Source: Glossina fuscipes
Lineage: Eukaryota > Arthropoda > Insecta > Diptera > Glossinidae
Direction of reading: 5' to 3'
Length of the DNA: 64,000 bases
Assembly: GCF_014805625.2 (NCBI RefSeq)
Contig: NW_023998414.1
Coordinates: 36,788,427-36,852,426 of the forward strand
A program made the translations under genes and the position numbers. Numbering within the stretch: position 1 is the first letter of the stretch; each line of letters starts with the position of its first letter. The notes under the pieces are model-generated. The model saw only the letters and a program-made list of their open reading frames with translations, ran no database searches and was not told where the DNA came from. Below are positions 1 through 11,390 of the stretch, in pieces.

Positions 1-43
1 GTATGGGTGCAGTAGGAGAAACATTTAATTTAAACAACACTCA

Positions 44-82
<39 letters not shown>

Positions 83-1387
83 GCTAAGCACCAACGGTCT
101 TTATGATAATTAACACTAACTAATAAACAGTCACACGCTAACGCTGTTATATCAACTCATGTAAATGCGGTATGCATAGCTTAGCATAGTAAACCGATCA
201 TATACGTACACAAATTGTCTGGGCATTGTGATGCGTTAAATAAAAAATTTAGATGCGTCAGAGAGAGTTCCGAATTTCGCCTATTTAACGAACTTCAAAT
301 AGATAAACATTTTGTTCGAAAACGGCTTATATGGTAAATATTTTTTGTTTGTAATCATGTATAAACCGTCGCATGGTCATTTTATCTCTCACGTACACAA
401 TTATGAATAACGAATTTAAATAAAATCAATAACGATTTTTATGAAACCAATGTTGTTATCAAAGAGCCAACAGAAGCCAAAACAAGTGCCAAAAAAAACT
501 TATTTAATAAAACTATGTAACGGTACATCATGACGCTTAGACTATTTGTCATGTACGAATTATAACTGAAATCAATACCAATACGATATTAAACGAAATA
601 AACAAGAATATATTTAATCTTCGATTATATTATTATTTTTCCGGCATAATTCTCTCTAATAATCAGCGTACTTTTGCTAAAATCCACAATACCTAAGCGA
701 GCGATCCGCCCATTTTAGGCTTTGACTTAGGCTTGACGGCACGGCACGTCCCTCAATTGAAGGAGAAGAAGCAAAGCGGAACTATAACTGAAAAGAATGC
801 AAGGTCGGCAGGAATAAACTCAAGACTTGATTCCAGTAGAATGATTGAAAAACCTTCCATGCAAAATATTGGCCATCATTAACATCGTTAGAATCGAATA
901 TATCATTCTTCGGTTTCCTTTCTGTTTCTTTGAGTTACTCATTAGGATTGAGTTGTTGGTTAAAGACTGTCTACGACATCGATTCGCAAAAGCCAAGTTA
1001 CTGTGAAGCAAGATTCTGGCCGTTTTTTCTTCCATCCGATGATTTATTATCGCTAATGCTGAGTATTAGCAGCTTCGCTAACTCCCGGCAGTTCATAATA
1101 CGTAATCGTATCGAATACGAAGTTTCTTCATAATATGCACGGATCAGCATTTATTCCTTGATGTTATGGATTTTCAAAAGTAGCCGTATATATATTTTTC
1201 ACCTCTCCTATTCCTCCCTCCCCATCTGCCTGCCTTTCTCTTAGTTCAGCTGGCACCCTATTTCCTTGAGTTTTACATCTTTCCCATAGACGACAAGCAA
1301 GTAATGATTGTTGTGTGTTTCATCCCATATCGCTTGCAATTCCACTCGTGCTCTTGCAAGCTTTTTATGTTTACCATTGAAACCATC
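1..1387. other. gene-free AT-rich DNA
   Basis: No open frame longer than about 70 codons and no recognisable domain in either strand. The only structure is an (AT)n microsatellite near 47-79 and scattered short A/T runs. It looks like ordinary intergenic fly DNA. Confidence 0.6.
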
Positions 1388-2507
1388 ATTACACCGGTAT
1401 TGTGGTACAGGGGATGTTAAGTTCGTGGGAGAAGTAGTTTGGAATATCCAGACGTACTTAAGATAGACTTACCTCTTGCAATACCGCTTGCTAGGCTGGT
1501 CTGTCCACCATTCCGTCTGATGTCGATCCATCTATTTGGTTCACCGAAGTGTTTTGACTCTGGGAGGAATGCCATTGAAAATAGTTCGGATTGGACCACT
1601 TTTTCGACCACTCCCTATATAACGACTTATTTTGGCAAATCGTTATAAGCAAAAATATTGTAACTTTTAGAATTTAGAATAGTATTTTGGCGTTGTAAAT
1701 TGCTGTGACAACTCTGAGTTGGATGGGACAATTTTTTGAACCCCTTGATATATAACCGTATGTAGCTATTATAAAAAAAACTTCCTTTTGCAATGCTTCC
1801 TGAGGAAAATGCATTCATAATAAGAATTTAAAACAAAAATTAACCGTAACGAATTTGGATCAAGTAGGTCTATTTATTTGGATCCCATCCGCCTGAGTGG
1901 CCGAGTAGGCATAAGTCTCGACTAGCAACTCAATAGTCGTGGGTTCAAACCTCAAGTGCGGTAGAGTTTTTTAATAAAAAAAAAAAAAAAAAAAAGCCGA
2001 TAGCCCTAGATGCTAGTGCTTTAAGACTTTAGTCTTAGAATTTATTCTCTGGCTAAATTTATAATAATAATAATAATAATAATAATATTTGGATCCCAAT
2101 CCATATAAGGATTCTAATGAAAAATAAGGCCAAAAAGGCCTAATTTTATGATAATAATTTATACGTAATAAATCGACCATCCGGATATTTGGATCGCATA
2201 GACCTATTTAGTTGGACCGCAACACATATAGAAGCTCTCGTGTAAGCAAACCATTCAATAGCGACAAAGCCTAGCTTGTGGTGTATTATGACAGAATCAA
2301 CTGGAAAATGATACAATTTTTGACAAGCATATTGGATGTAGACGACTTTCACAATTGAGTATCCGCCAGTGTGAGGACTCAGATTGAAAAGTAATGCATT
2401 TACATAAAAACAATGTACGATATTTCGAGTATTATTAATTAAACGAAATGGTGTCGAGTATCTAATGGCCCGCCTAGCACGACTATAGCATTCTTACTTG
2501 TTTCTAA
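1388..2507 (+). repeat. dispersed repeat family A, copy 1 (interrupted by a SINE)
   Basis: The left end reads ACACCGGTATTGTGGTACAG followed by GATGTTAAGTTCG. The right end near 2440-2507 reads GGTGTCGAGTATCTAATGG then GCACGACTATAGCATTC and TTACTTGTTT. The same two ends flank the copy at 51.7-52.5 kb. Internal text such as GACCACTTTTTCGACCA recurs near 11.35 kb. A SINE sits at 1888-2085 inside it. No coding capacity is seen; it is probably a non-autonomous mobile element. Confidence 0.65.
1875..2098 (+). mobile_element. tRNA-derived SINE, copy 1, with 13-bp target-site duplications
   Basis: A 13-bp direct repeat (TATTTGGATCCCA, 1875-1887 and 2086-2098) bounds a body at 1888-2085. The head begins TCCGCCTGAGTGGCCGAGTA, carrying a pol III box A-like TGGCCGAGTAGG. 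About 50 bp later comes a box B-like GGTTCAAACCTC, then GTGCGGTA, which can pair with the 5' CCGC like an acceptor stem. CGACTA and TAGTCG form an anticodon-like stem. An A-run, a 90-bp tail segment (GCCGATAGCCCTAGATGC...) and a (TAA)n end complete it. The D-arm resembles tRNA-Ser/Leu. This is the best-preserved copy of four. Confidence 0.88.
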
Positions 2508-3299
2508 TTTCCTCCGAAATCAGAATCCATACATTTTAAGGGAGGCGAAGCATGTTCACTTTAAATTTCCATAGTAATTATTTGTTAAGTTTTTGTTGAC
2601 TTCTTCTCTCGTCTAAATGCGAAAAGCAATCCGTGTCTCAAACGTTTTAATTCAATCATTTTTGCAGCAAATTGCTTCTACTTTTGATTTAGGTAACATA
2701 ACATAGCCAAGTAACGCCTTTACTTTACTTTACTTTTACTTTCTTTGTGTATGTGTGAATGAAGACTAACTTAATAATTGCACGTTAGCTAACATCTACA
2801 TCTATTACTTATCTTTTTCACCTTCTCTTTCGATTATTTAGATAGTCGAACTTGCCTATAAAAAGTTAAGGATAATAGATAAGTTATTGCACTCGTCTGC
2901 CCGATAAAATGATAATCAAAATTCGTGCTACAAAGACAGAGGAGAAAAGATAATGTGACCTCTCCTTTATTATTTAAGCTTAATAGTTACAGACGGATTG
3001 AATTCACCTAAGCTACCAAAACGAAACGAGAAGACTACTTAAGTTCGCCTATGATAATTGCAGATGATTTTAAAATTGAATAAAAGGCGAATTAATATTA
3101 AAAGTACGTGACAGGGAAGATATTGTATTGTATGCCAGCTTTTGCAAAACTTCTCTCAGCATAACACTATTGATCGTAATCTTCCACACATATAAAGACC
3201 ACACAGAAGACAACATAGATTTTTTGACTAACTAACTTAAAATCTTGTGAGTTTCAGGTAATTTTTTCAAATATAAAATTTAAAACAAATAAAAATATC

Positions 3300-3560
3300 A
3301 GAGACGAACACTACCAGTCACCATTAGATATCTTACGCCGCTTGGCTTAACACAGTTATTCATTTAAGGAGTTTTCAAAATAAGGCGCTATGTCGAAAAT
3401 GGTCAAGAAAGTGGATGAGAAACATTTTCAATAGGGTTCATTGTTGAACCAAAATATATCGGTGCACCACATTTCATCAAAACATATAAAAAATTTGGCA
3501 CTTGCAGACAAGCCTAAGTGAGTCTATCTCAAGTCCTACTCGATACTGTGTACATCCGCA
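3300..3560 (-). repeat. dispersed repeat family A, copy 2 (short)
   Basis: In reverse orientation it carries the family A right end (CACCATTAGATATCTTACGCC near 3322) and, near 3520-3550, the complement of the left-end block ACTTGAGATAGACT that matches GGCTTAAGATAGACT in the 51.7-kb copy. It appears internally deleted relative to that 0.8-kb copy. Confidence 0.5.
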
Positions 3561-6500
3561 AAGGATACAAAAACATGACGACTAATTGAATTTTTATTTT
3601 TCTAGGAAAAATCGTTTCAGAATCGCTTGACAAGAAAAACAAAATTCCAATCTATCGAAAAAAATTACTGTACAACTATGTTTGAAAGCTCAAGTTGGCC
3701 TCATCGAGACAACCCGTTTACCAATATATATTTTCTTTATACTACACGCCCCTTCCTGAATTGAACGCCAAAACATTTTATCTCAAAACGATAGGCACCG
3801 AAAGAAAGCCTTAAGTTTTACTAAACGACGGCCAAGTAAACGGATTTGAGTGATTACTAAAAGAGTTTCATTTTGATTCGATTTTAGCGAATCTGGCAAA
3901 CAACTTTTTCATGGCAAATTAAGAAGAACTTTTAGACGTCGCGTTAACATGCGCATATATATCTTGGGGCGATAAAAAAAACTCCTCATAGAGATAAGAA
4001 AGGGTGGTTCGCCAGAAGGTACCTCCTTTTCAAGATGACATTTTTTGCTATGTAGTCACGCTGCTATTGTTATCCATGATGTGGAAAAGTTGCCATGAAT
4101 AGATTTTTATGGATTTAAATAATAGTAACTGGGCTGAGAGCATGGTTATCGACAATCTTTAGGAAAAGACAGGTACGATGTGTTTCTCACGCTTAAGTAC
4201 TTGTCTCCCCTTTTCATTTTACAAGGTACCACGGATATCAGCGACCCATGTAGGTTTTCTTTTCATTTTCTTGAGTGCTCCCTCCAACTGGCAACAGTCA
4301 GTCAGCGTTGGTGGGTTATCATGGCGACATTAACTATTGATGAATATTGATTGTTCGTTCAACTCAATGATACAGATTGTTTCATTCTCGGACTAGCACT
4401 AGCACTGGCTATCGTTTCAACCGTTTAAATCGTGTACCGTTAAAGTAAACATTTTTAATGCACTAGTCCATGCTGTGCTTTAGAGATATTATCGGCTTCA
4501 TGATCACATTTAAATAAAGCAATAATTCGCCTCAATAATTTGCTTCGAATTCATTAAAACAAACAAAAGGCATCTGAATATATTCGGAATATGTTTCAAG
4601 CCAAGCAAATAAGCAGATTATGATTAAATATTAATAATTATTGTTGATTGGTTAGATAGTAAAATTTGTTTTATCAATCAATTTATCTAATCCGATAGTG
4701 GCAATAGTTTTCCATTAAGTGCTTAACAATGAACAATAATTATTTAAGATATCCTTCAATATCAATGATGAATGAATATCAAATTATAATCCATATATGT
4801 ATATATACCCTCTCAGATGACTTTGGATAATTAAATTTTATTTTATTGTTTACAATCCGGTTCATTAAATCAATTCTTATTTTTGTTTACATTAATAGAG
4901 AAGCCAGGAGTCTATTTACTTTATTTACTTCATATTTACCATCTGGTCGCTATGAATTTATATTCAGTTTACAATAACCTGAGGTAAGCCTACGTAATAA
5001 TAATCCTTCGTGCCTAATAGCAAAGTAAACAAATGAAATTAAAATTTATTTATTTGTTGCTATTCCATTAATTATGAAATTAATGAGTTTCCCCGTTGCA
5101 TAGTTGCACAGCAACTATATACAGCTCATCAAATATGCATAAATAAGAATTTTATTCATAAACATTTGATCATCATCAATTCACAATATGCATAAAATTT
5201 TCATCTAATTGTATGGAAGACATTGAGCCTCAATGATGAATGATACAATTATTTTGCATACCATCCTCGACGTGAGAATAATGCCTCAAGGATAATTAAT
5301 TATTTTAAAAGCAGATATTTTTTTTTTTTTTTTGTTTAAGATAACAAAAATTTATTTTACTTGTGGTTGGTTCTTAACAAAAATGAATCAATAAATAAAT
5401 GAATAAATATGCTAACCGACTAAGCTTCCATTCTATTTCGTCTGGCTATGAATGGATATAAAGCTAGGAGATATCAGCTACAATAATATATAAGTATGAA
5501 CTTAGCCTACTTAACCGCATCGTAAACACTATTGCAACAACAAATTATATTTGCTATTAAACTTCCTGGAATTATTAATTTACAAGTGAATCCACGAAAT
5601 GTAATGTAATGAATGAAAACGAAAGGAGAGGAAAAGTTTCAAACAATATTCATACATATAATTATAATCTTCCTTTAAAACTGATATCCATTTAAGGTAT
5701 ATTTTCAGTACTCACTCTATGAAAGGCATTTATTTCCCTTTTCTATGAAAAATTATTTAAACTTCTTAAGGATAAAGTTAAAATTTTAAAATCGAGGAAG
5801 GTCGACTATTAAATACGCTAACAATTCTTACAAGCAACTTCTTCTTGTGAAAAACTTACATATATATATATATATATATATATTTGAGCATTTGAAGCGT
5901 AATATGTTGCAAGCTCGTTACAGCGACACCTATATGCTATATCATTATAAAAATAGCATTCCATTGACTTGCCTTTTTGTAAGAGATATCCTTCGATTCA
6001 ATAGATTCCGTTCTTGGGGCCAAAACATGTTAATTTACCAAATTCCGTTAAAACATCGGCATAATATCGACTAAAACACGAATGCTTGGGCAAGCATCAA
6101 ACGGACAAACTAGCAGAAATGCTTAGATCGAGTTAGAAAGCTACGCTGAGTCAAAAGCGGGACCGATGTCAAACCGTTATGGCTGTTGCATTGAACGCAA
6201 ACAGGTGTAGATCGTCAGTTTTCTCTTGACATATAACTTTCAGCTATTCTAACGAATCTGTTTTCCGAGACGGTTCAATATGCCGAAGGGGTTACGAAAC
6301 GCCCACACTGATGAGACCATATCAATTGAGTAACGAAATTAAAATTAAATTAAATTATTAAATTAAATTAAATTAAATTATTACAATATTTAATAATTTA
6401 AATAATTTACCTTCTGAATCATCCACACGACAAGTGCCGTATTATATATATATACTCTTGATCAATACAAAGTTATTCAATATATGCTGTGGCAGCTCAA

Positions 6501-7359
6501 TCACAGAAACAGTGAACAGTACCTTTACCAAATATCAAACAAGATCTGTATATGGCCAAGTATCGATAATCATTCCGTTTAGTAATATAGAATATCAACC
6601 AAATTTCGACCTGCTTATCTTTACCGCGTAACGATGGCGGCAAAGAATTATGAAAAGTCAGTAATCTATAATGATAGCCTGTAAAAAGACCGCGAGACTA
6701 ATGAGAGGAAATTTCAAAGCCTATAGCAAAGCTTATATCTAGTAAGGATATCTCGATGCGTAATAGGATTGAATGGGCCTTGGTAACTCGAAGTTTTCTT
6801 CTTTTTTTTTTTCAAAACAAATTAAAAGAAAGTCCACAATTTTAATCTCTTAACCTAAAGCTGAGATGAAGCGATGTTCTCACACATTTTCTCTATAGCC
6901 CAAATCGGAGAGGTGAGTAACGATAACAAGAAAAATTTCATAATCAAATTAAGAAGATGAGTTAAGAAGATGAACGAGCAAAGCTTTGCCTGAGGAACAG
7001 GTACACCATTATTGCTATGCGCACCATTAACGATGTAATAAAGCCCAGATCGGAATAAATTATTGAATTGAGTTAACCGTTCCGTATCAAGCAGGTCGCA
7101 TCATTGTCCCGTTAATTCTCAAAAAGTTCTCATTATTCAAGACACGTTTACTATATTCGGACTTAAATATATCTTCATTTCAATGTATATTGTCCTCAAC
7201 ATAACTAAATTTGACGTAATTTGATTCACCTTAATAGATTTTATAACCGATTTGTCGTAAAAGTTCGATGTGTTACATTAGAAATAGTACTCACAGAGGA
7301 ATATATATATATATATATATATATTTTTTTTAAATAATATGACCAATCGTTTAGAAAAA
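3561..7359. other. gene-free AT-rich DNA
   Basis: No convincing coding sequence. The region holds poly(T) near 5320, an (AT)n run near 5861-5882, a short ATTAAATTAA-type array near 6335-6380 and an (AT)n run near 7302-7322. Short open frames around 5.8-6.6 kb have no recognisable domains and are interrupted by microsatellite sequence. Confidence 0.55.
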
Positions 7360-7512
7360 AAAAAGGGAAGAAGAAGAAGCAAACAGAGAGGTGATGGCCG
7401 TAGGCTAATGAGTGTCCGCAAAATAAAACTCTACCGCATTTGAGACTTGAACCCGCAAACCCACTGATTTCATAGTCGTGATAGTTATCACCTACCCGGC
7501 TACTCCGTCAGA
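7360..7512 (-). mobile_element. tRNA-derived SINE, copy 2
   Basis: On the minus strand the element starts TCTGACGGAGTAGCCGGGTA, aligning with the TCCGCCTGAGTGGCCGAGTA start of copy 1. The box B-like GCGGGTTCAAGTCTC is followed by ATGCGGTAGAGTTTT, which matches GTGCGGTAGAGTTTT in copy 1. The tail differs (CACTCATTAGCC... ending in an AAG-rich run) and is shared with copy 4 at 45.4 kb, so there may be two subfamilies. Target-site duplications were not identified. Confidence 0.7.
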
Positions 7513-7939
7513 AGACTCAACTCGCTTGATTAATGATAAAAAAAAAGAAAAAAAGTTTCTACACAGTTTTATTATTTTGTTTTTTCATTTTTTCAAATAA
7601 TTAAAAAAAAAAATTTTTTTTCAAATATTTCAACAAATGTATACATACCTACCGCAGTGTGAGAAAATGCAAAAAGAAACCAATAGATCATTAATTGGAC
7701 TTTCGTAAATAAATTTAAGAAATTGACCCATAATTTCGTGGTCATAAGGTAAAATTACCTCTTAAGTATCAATCGTTTTTTATTTATTTTTTTTTTTTTG
7801 TTTTTTGTTTTTTCGTCTTTTTATCGGTCATTAGGAAAAAGTAAATTTGAAAAGTTGAGAAAAATTATGAAAATCAATTACTATAAAAAAAACTATGCGC
7901 TGTAAACAGGTGCAAGTAATTTTCCTTAGGTAAATTAAC

Positions 7940-7948
7940 TATAAAAGG
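7940..7948 (+). promoter_or_regulatory. TATA box candidate for Or2a
   Basis: The sequence CTATAAAAGG lies about 140 bp before the receptor start codon and fits the insect TATA consensus; initiation would be expected near 7970. A second, weaker candidate, CTATAAATTG, lies at 8001-8010. Which one is used cannot be told from sequence alone. Confidence 0.35.
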
Positions 7949-8079
7949 AATTCATATTTAAATTTATTTCTATGGTATGGACTTGTCACCTTGACAAATA
8001 CTATAAATTGAATTTATTTGAAATGTACTCAAATTAAACGATTGTCTTAACTGATTGCGAGTGGCTGAGTTTATTAGAT

Positions 8080-10284
8080 ATGGCTGTCGCTAAAATTCAT
8101 ACGTGGAAAGCATTCGAATACCATTGGCGTTTGTGGAAATTTTTTGGTTTAAAATCACCGCCTCGTAACTCAGTGTGGTTTAAACCGTATGTGGCGTATG
8201 CAATATTATTAAATATTAGCGTAACATTATTGTTTCCATGTACACTAATCATTAATCTGTTTTTATCCAAGAGTATGAATGAATTCTGCGAATATCTCTA
8301 TCATACGATAACAGATGTGATTTGTAATATCAAGTTTTTAAATTTGTTTTTGGTGCGCAAGAAACTTTTGCAAATCAATCAAATTTTGAAACGTTTAGAT
8401 ATGAGAGCTCAAACGCTAGAAGAGATTAATGAATTGCAAAAGGGTGTGAATTCGGCTCGAAATTGTTTCAAAATTGTTGCACGACTGTTTAGCGTTGCGT
8501 TAATTACCAGTCAATTGGTGGCTTATCTCTCACCGGAACGTATCCTAATGTATCCGGCTTGGTTTCCTTGGGATTGGCACGCCTCAAAAAGGAATTTTCT
8601 TTACGCTTATTCATATCAATCGTATGGTTTGATATTGCAAACAGCGCAAAATCTCGGTAGTGATACTTATCCGCAAGCCTATCTTGTCATCTTGATCGCT
8701 CATACAAAAGCATTATCATTGCGCATCAAAACTTTGGGTAGCAAAGTAACTCCATGCAGTACCGTGAATGCAGAATTTAAAAAAAAAATCGAAAATCACT
8801 TATATCGTGAATTAATCGAGTGCATAATTGATCATGAAACGATTAACGAGTAAGAAGAAATTCAAAACATTGCGTAACATCATGTCGTTCTCACTCGCAT
8901 TGCAGTCTATTTCGTATCGTTCAACAGGGCATCTCCAACACTTGTTTGGCTCAATTCTTTTGCACTGGCCTTGCGCAATGCACTATCGGTGTTTATACTT
9001 TCTATGTGGGATTGGATTATTCAAAATTGCTAAATATTATTGCCTACATTTGTGCTGTAACGGCGGAAATTTTCATCTTATGCTATTACGGTGACTTGTT
9101 CTGCCAGGCGAATGAACAACTTATTGATTCAATATACTCATGCAATTGGGTGGATCGCGAAAAAAAATTTAAACAAGCTCATCGCTTTCTATTACAAAGA
9201 TCTCAAAAGATCAATACAGTTATGGCTGGTAATATAATACCCGTCAGTTTACCCACATTTGTTACGGTAAAGAACGAATCTTAAAGACTATATCCTTATC
9301 TTATCTCATATCATGTAACTAAAATCATTGTCGTAGTAATAGAGTTGCATTAAGAATGATCAGCCATTCAACGAAACTTCATAAACTATAGATAATCTCT
9401 CCCGACCCAAACATTTGTAAAATTCCGTTAATAATCATTTGAAAAAAATTTCATATTCAAAGCAAATAACTTTGGCTAAGAGATGCACTCTTAACGAATG
9501 AGAGTGCGTTATACCGCAAAGCAGATGTGTTAAAAAAGGGGCTGGAAAAGTGATAGTGAGGGGAACAAGAACAGGATGAAGTGTTGGAAGACACATAGGG
9601 AAGGAAGGGCCGATCCGGGAGAAGACGCTGAGAGAGAGGCATAGACAGAGAGGATACCGAAGAAACAAAGGGTGATAGGTCAAGAGTAGAGAGGGAAAGA
9701 AATGTAGAATGCATGGCGGCCTTCGTACATTAAATGTTAATCTCTGCTTATATTATATTCTCCGGAGCAATCAAACTGTTTTAAATTAGCTCAACTGAAA
9801 AACATATAATAATAAAGATCTGTTCAGAGTAGAAGAGATTCGCATCTGATGCCCATCATTGACGCATTCAAGAAACACTATTGTGAATTTACCCTAGCCC
9901 TCAACTGATAATCATTGGACTTAAGAACTCTTCATCAATTCTGGTGAAATTTGGGCGCGTCCAACTATTCATTCCATCTTCTAATATTGGCTAAGTTCGC
10001 CTTCCCTTAAACTGTTTCGAAAACCGCCCATATGGGACCATTTCCAAAAAAAAAAGTAATTTTCAACTTGTAGCAGATATTGATAGCGAACTTTAGTGCA
10101 AACGCTTCGTGAGTCCAAATCTAAGTAATCATCAACCGGCACGATCTCAACATATATAAAGCACTAATCGTTATTCACCCTAATTTGAATATAGTTTTCT
10201 TAATTGTTTCAATTTTCAATTTTTCCATTTCAGGTTATGAAAACCGCTTACTCAGCGTTTACCGTACTCAACAATTTGAATTAA
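8080..10284 (+). CDS. Or2a: odorant receptor Or2a orthologue (3 exons)
   Basis: Exons 8080-8849, 8906-9266 and 10234-10284 join in frame to 393 residues; Drosophila Or2a is about 397. The introns are 56 bp (GTAAGA...GCAG) and 967 bp (GTAAAG...TTTCAG). Exon 1 has HWRLWKFFGLKSPP at the N-terminus and TITDVICNIKFLNLFLVRKK, both close to Or2a. The exon 1-2 junction restores an unbroken match into CLAQFFCTGLAQCTIG. Exon 2 carries EIFILCYYGDLFCQANEQL and ends SLPTFVT. The last exon encodes VMKTAYSAFTVLNNLN, the typical 7tm_6 C-terminus. Such receptors are seven-helix, inverted-topology ligand-gated channels of antennal neurons and work with Orco. No internal stop remains once the introns are removed, so the gene looks intact. 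Orthology rests on recalled similarity. Confidence 0.93.
9267..10233 (+). other. Or2a intron 2 with a purine-rich block
   Basis: This intron holds no coding sequence. Between about 9570 and 9715 it is unusually G/A-rich (repeated GGGAAGG, GAGAGAGAGG, AGAGAGGGAAAG) and more GC-rich than its surroundings. Long open frames on the opposite strand there are a by-product of the strand bias. Confidence 0.6.
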
Positions 10285-10734
10285 AACTGAAATCAATGAA
10301 AATGTAGATTTTTCTTTAAAAACAATATGTTATTGCAATGCATTTCACATTCGTTACTTAACAGTAGAAAGCATATTAAGTATGTCGTTCAGTTTATCAC
10401 ACTCATAACTATATATTAAATGTCGTATAATATATGTTCGCGGTATGTAAATATCAAACCGGAATTTACCCAGGGAGAGCCTTAGCTGTCAAATTGCGTC
10501 CATAGCGTCCATGTTTTCTCTTATTAACGTTCGCCAGAGATTTCCGACTCACAACAATACAAGTTTCATGCATTAGCTTAGCTTGTAATAACGTTAAACA
10601 CAACGCACTTTATACCAACAACAGAGCATTTTCCTATGGCATTATTTTTTACTGAAGAGCGATAAACGGCATTATTTTAAAAATTCAAATCCCCAAAAAT
10701 TCATGTGTAGATCGAGGCATACCATCCACTGTTT

Positions 10735-11090
10735 GTAGTAATTAGAAGGGCGTCCTCCGTTAAAATCCGAAAGTTGATTAAAAGATTTGAAGGATGCGCT
10801 GTTCAAAAAACCAGCCAGAATATTAAAAAAAGCACGACATCCGTCCATCCACCCGTATTGCAAAACTGAATCGAGCCATTTTGGACGCACTCAATAGGGA
10901 AGCGTAAGCCCAGGCGCATAACTCACCAGACTTGGCTTCTTCTGATTACCATATGTTCAGACTGACAGATCTCGTTCAACGTTTTGATTCATATGAAGAT
11001 GCGAGATGATTGGTTTGTGGCGAAAGAAAAGGGTTTTTAAAAGCGTGGCATGCATAAATCGTCAAATCACAGGGAAAACTATATATATAA
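10735..11090 (+). mobile_element. mariner transposase remnant (N- and C-terminal parts fused by deletion)
   Basis: In shifting frames the + strand encodes LIKRFEGCAVQKTS, like the mariner N-terminal helix-turn-helix segment. It is followed directly by ILDALNREA, then NSPDLASSDYHMF (family pattern YSPDLAPSDYHLF, containing the third catalytic Asp), RFDSYEDA and DDWFVAKEKGF. The middle of the transposase, with the first two catalytic acidic residues, is missing. At least one stop and two frameshifts are present. It is therefore a dead, internally deleted copy, probably of the irritans or mauritiana group. Confidence 0.8.
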
Positions 11091-11129
11091 CTAGCGATGG
11101 ACAATCTTTCGAAGAAAATATTTTTCATC

Positions 11130-11390
11130 ATTATATGATATACTACTTGTGATGCAGAGATATATTTAGAATCACTTTCGATTTAACCGATTTAATCTTG
11201 GCTGTCTCCGTATTTGCCTGTCCGCCCTGTTTTATTGTATTCAATGCACAGCTCGCGCTTTATGAGTTATTTTAATGAAGGTTTTTACACCGACGTATTA
11301 TTTTGACCCAAAAACGAAAATTATTGAAAATGGTACGGATCGGACCACTTTTTCGACCATTTTCCATATAACGCTTTAGTTTGAAATTTC
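11130..11390 (+). repeat. dispersed repeat family A, copy 3
   Basis: It begins ACTTGTGATGCAGAG, a decayed left end, and runs to CGGACCACTTTTTCGACCAT and TTTCCATATAACG, which match copy 1 near 1590-1620. The right end is absent. Confidence 0.5.

Noticed and set aside
1888..1962. Functional tRNA gene
   Set aside because: The head resembles tRNA-Ser/Leu, but the acceptor stem is imperfect and the anticodon loop is too long. It is joined to a SINE tail with target-site duplications.
8828..9094. 88-codon + strand ORF overlapping Or2a
   Set aside because: Out-of-frame reading across Or2a intron 1 and exon 2. Splicing 8849 to 8906 restores the correct frame.
9435..9714. Two minus-strand ORFs rich in Ser, Leu and Pro
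   Set aside because: Antisense of a purine-rich block in Or2a intron 2.
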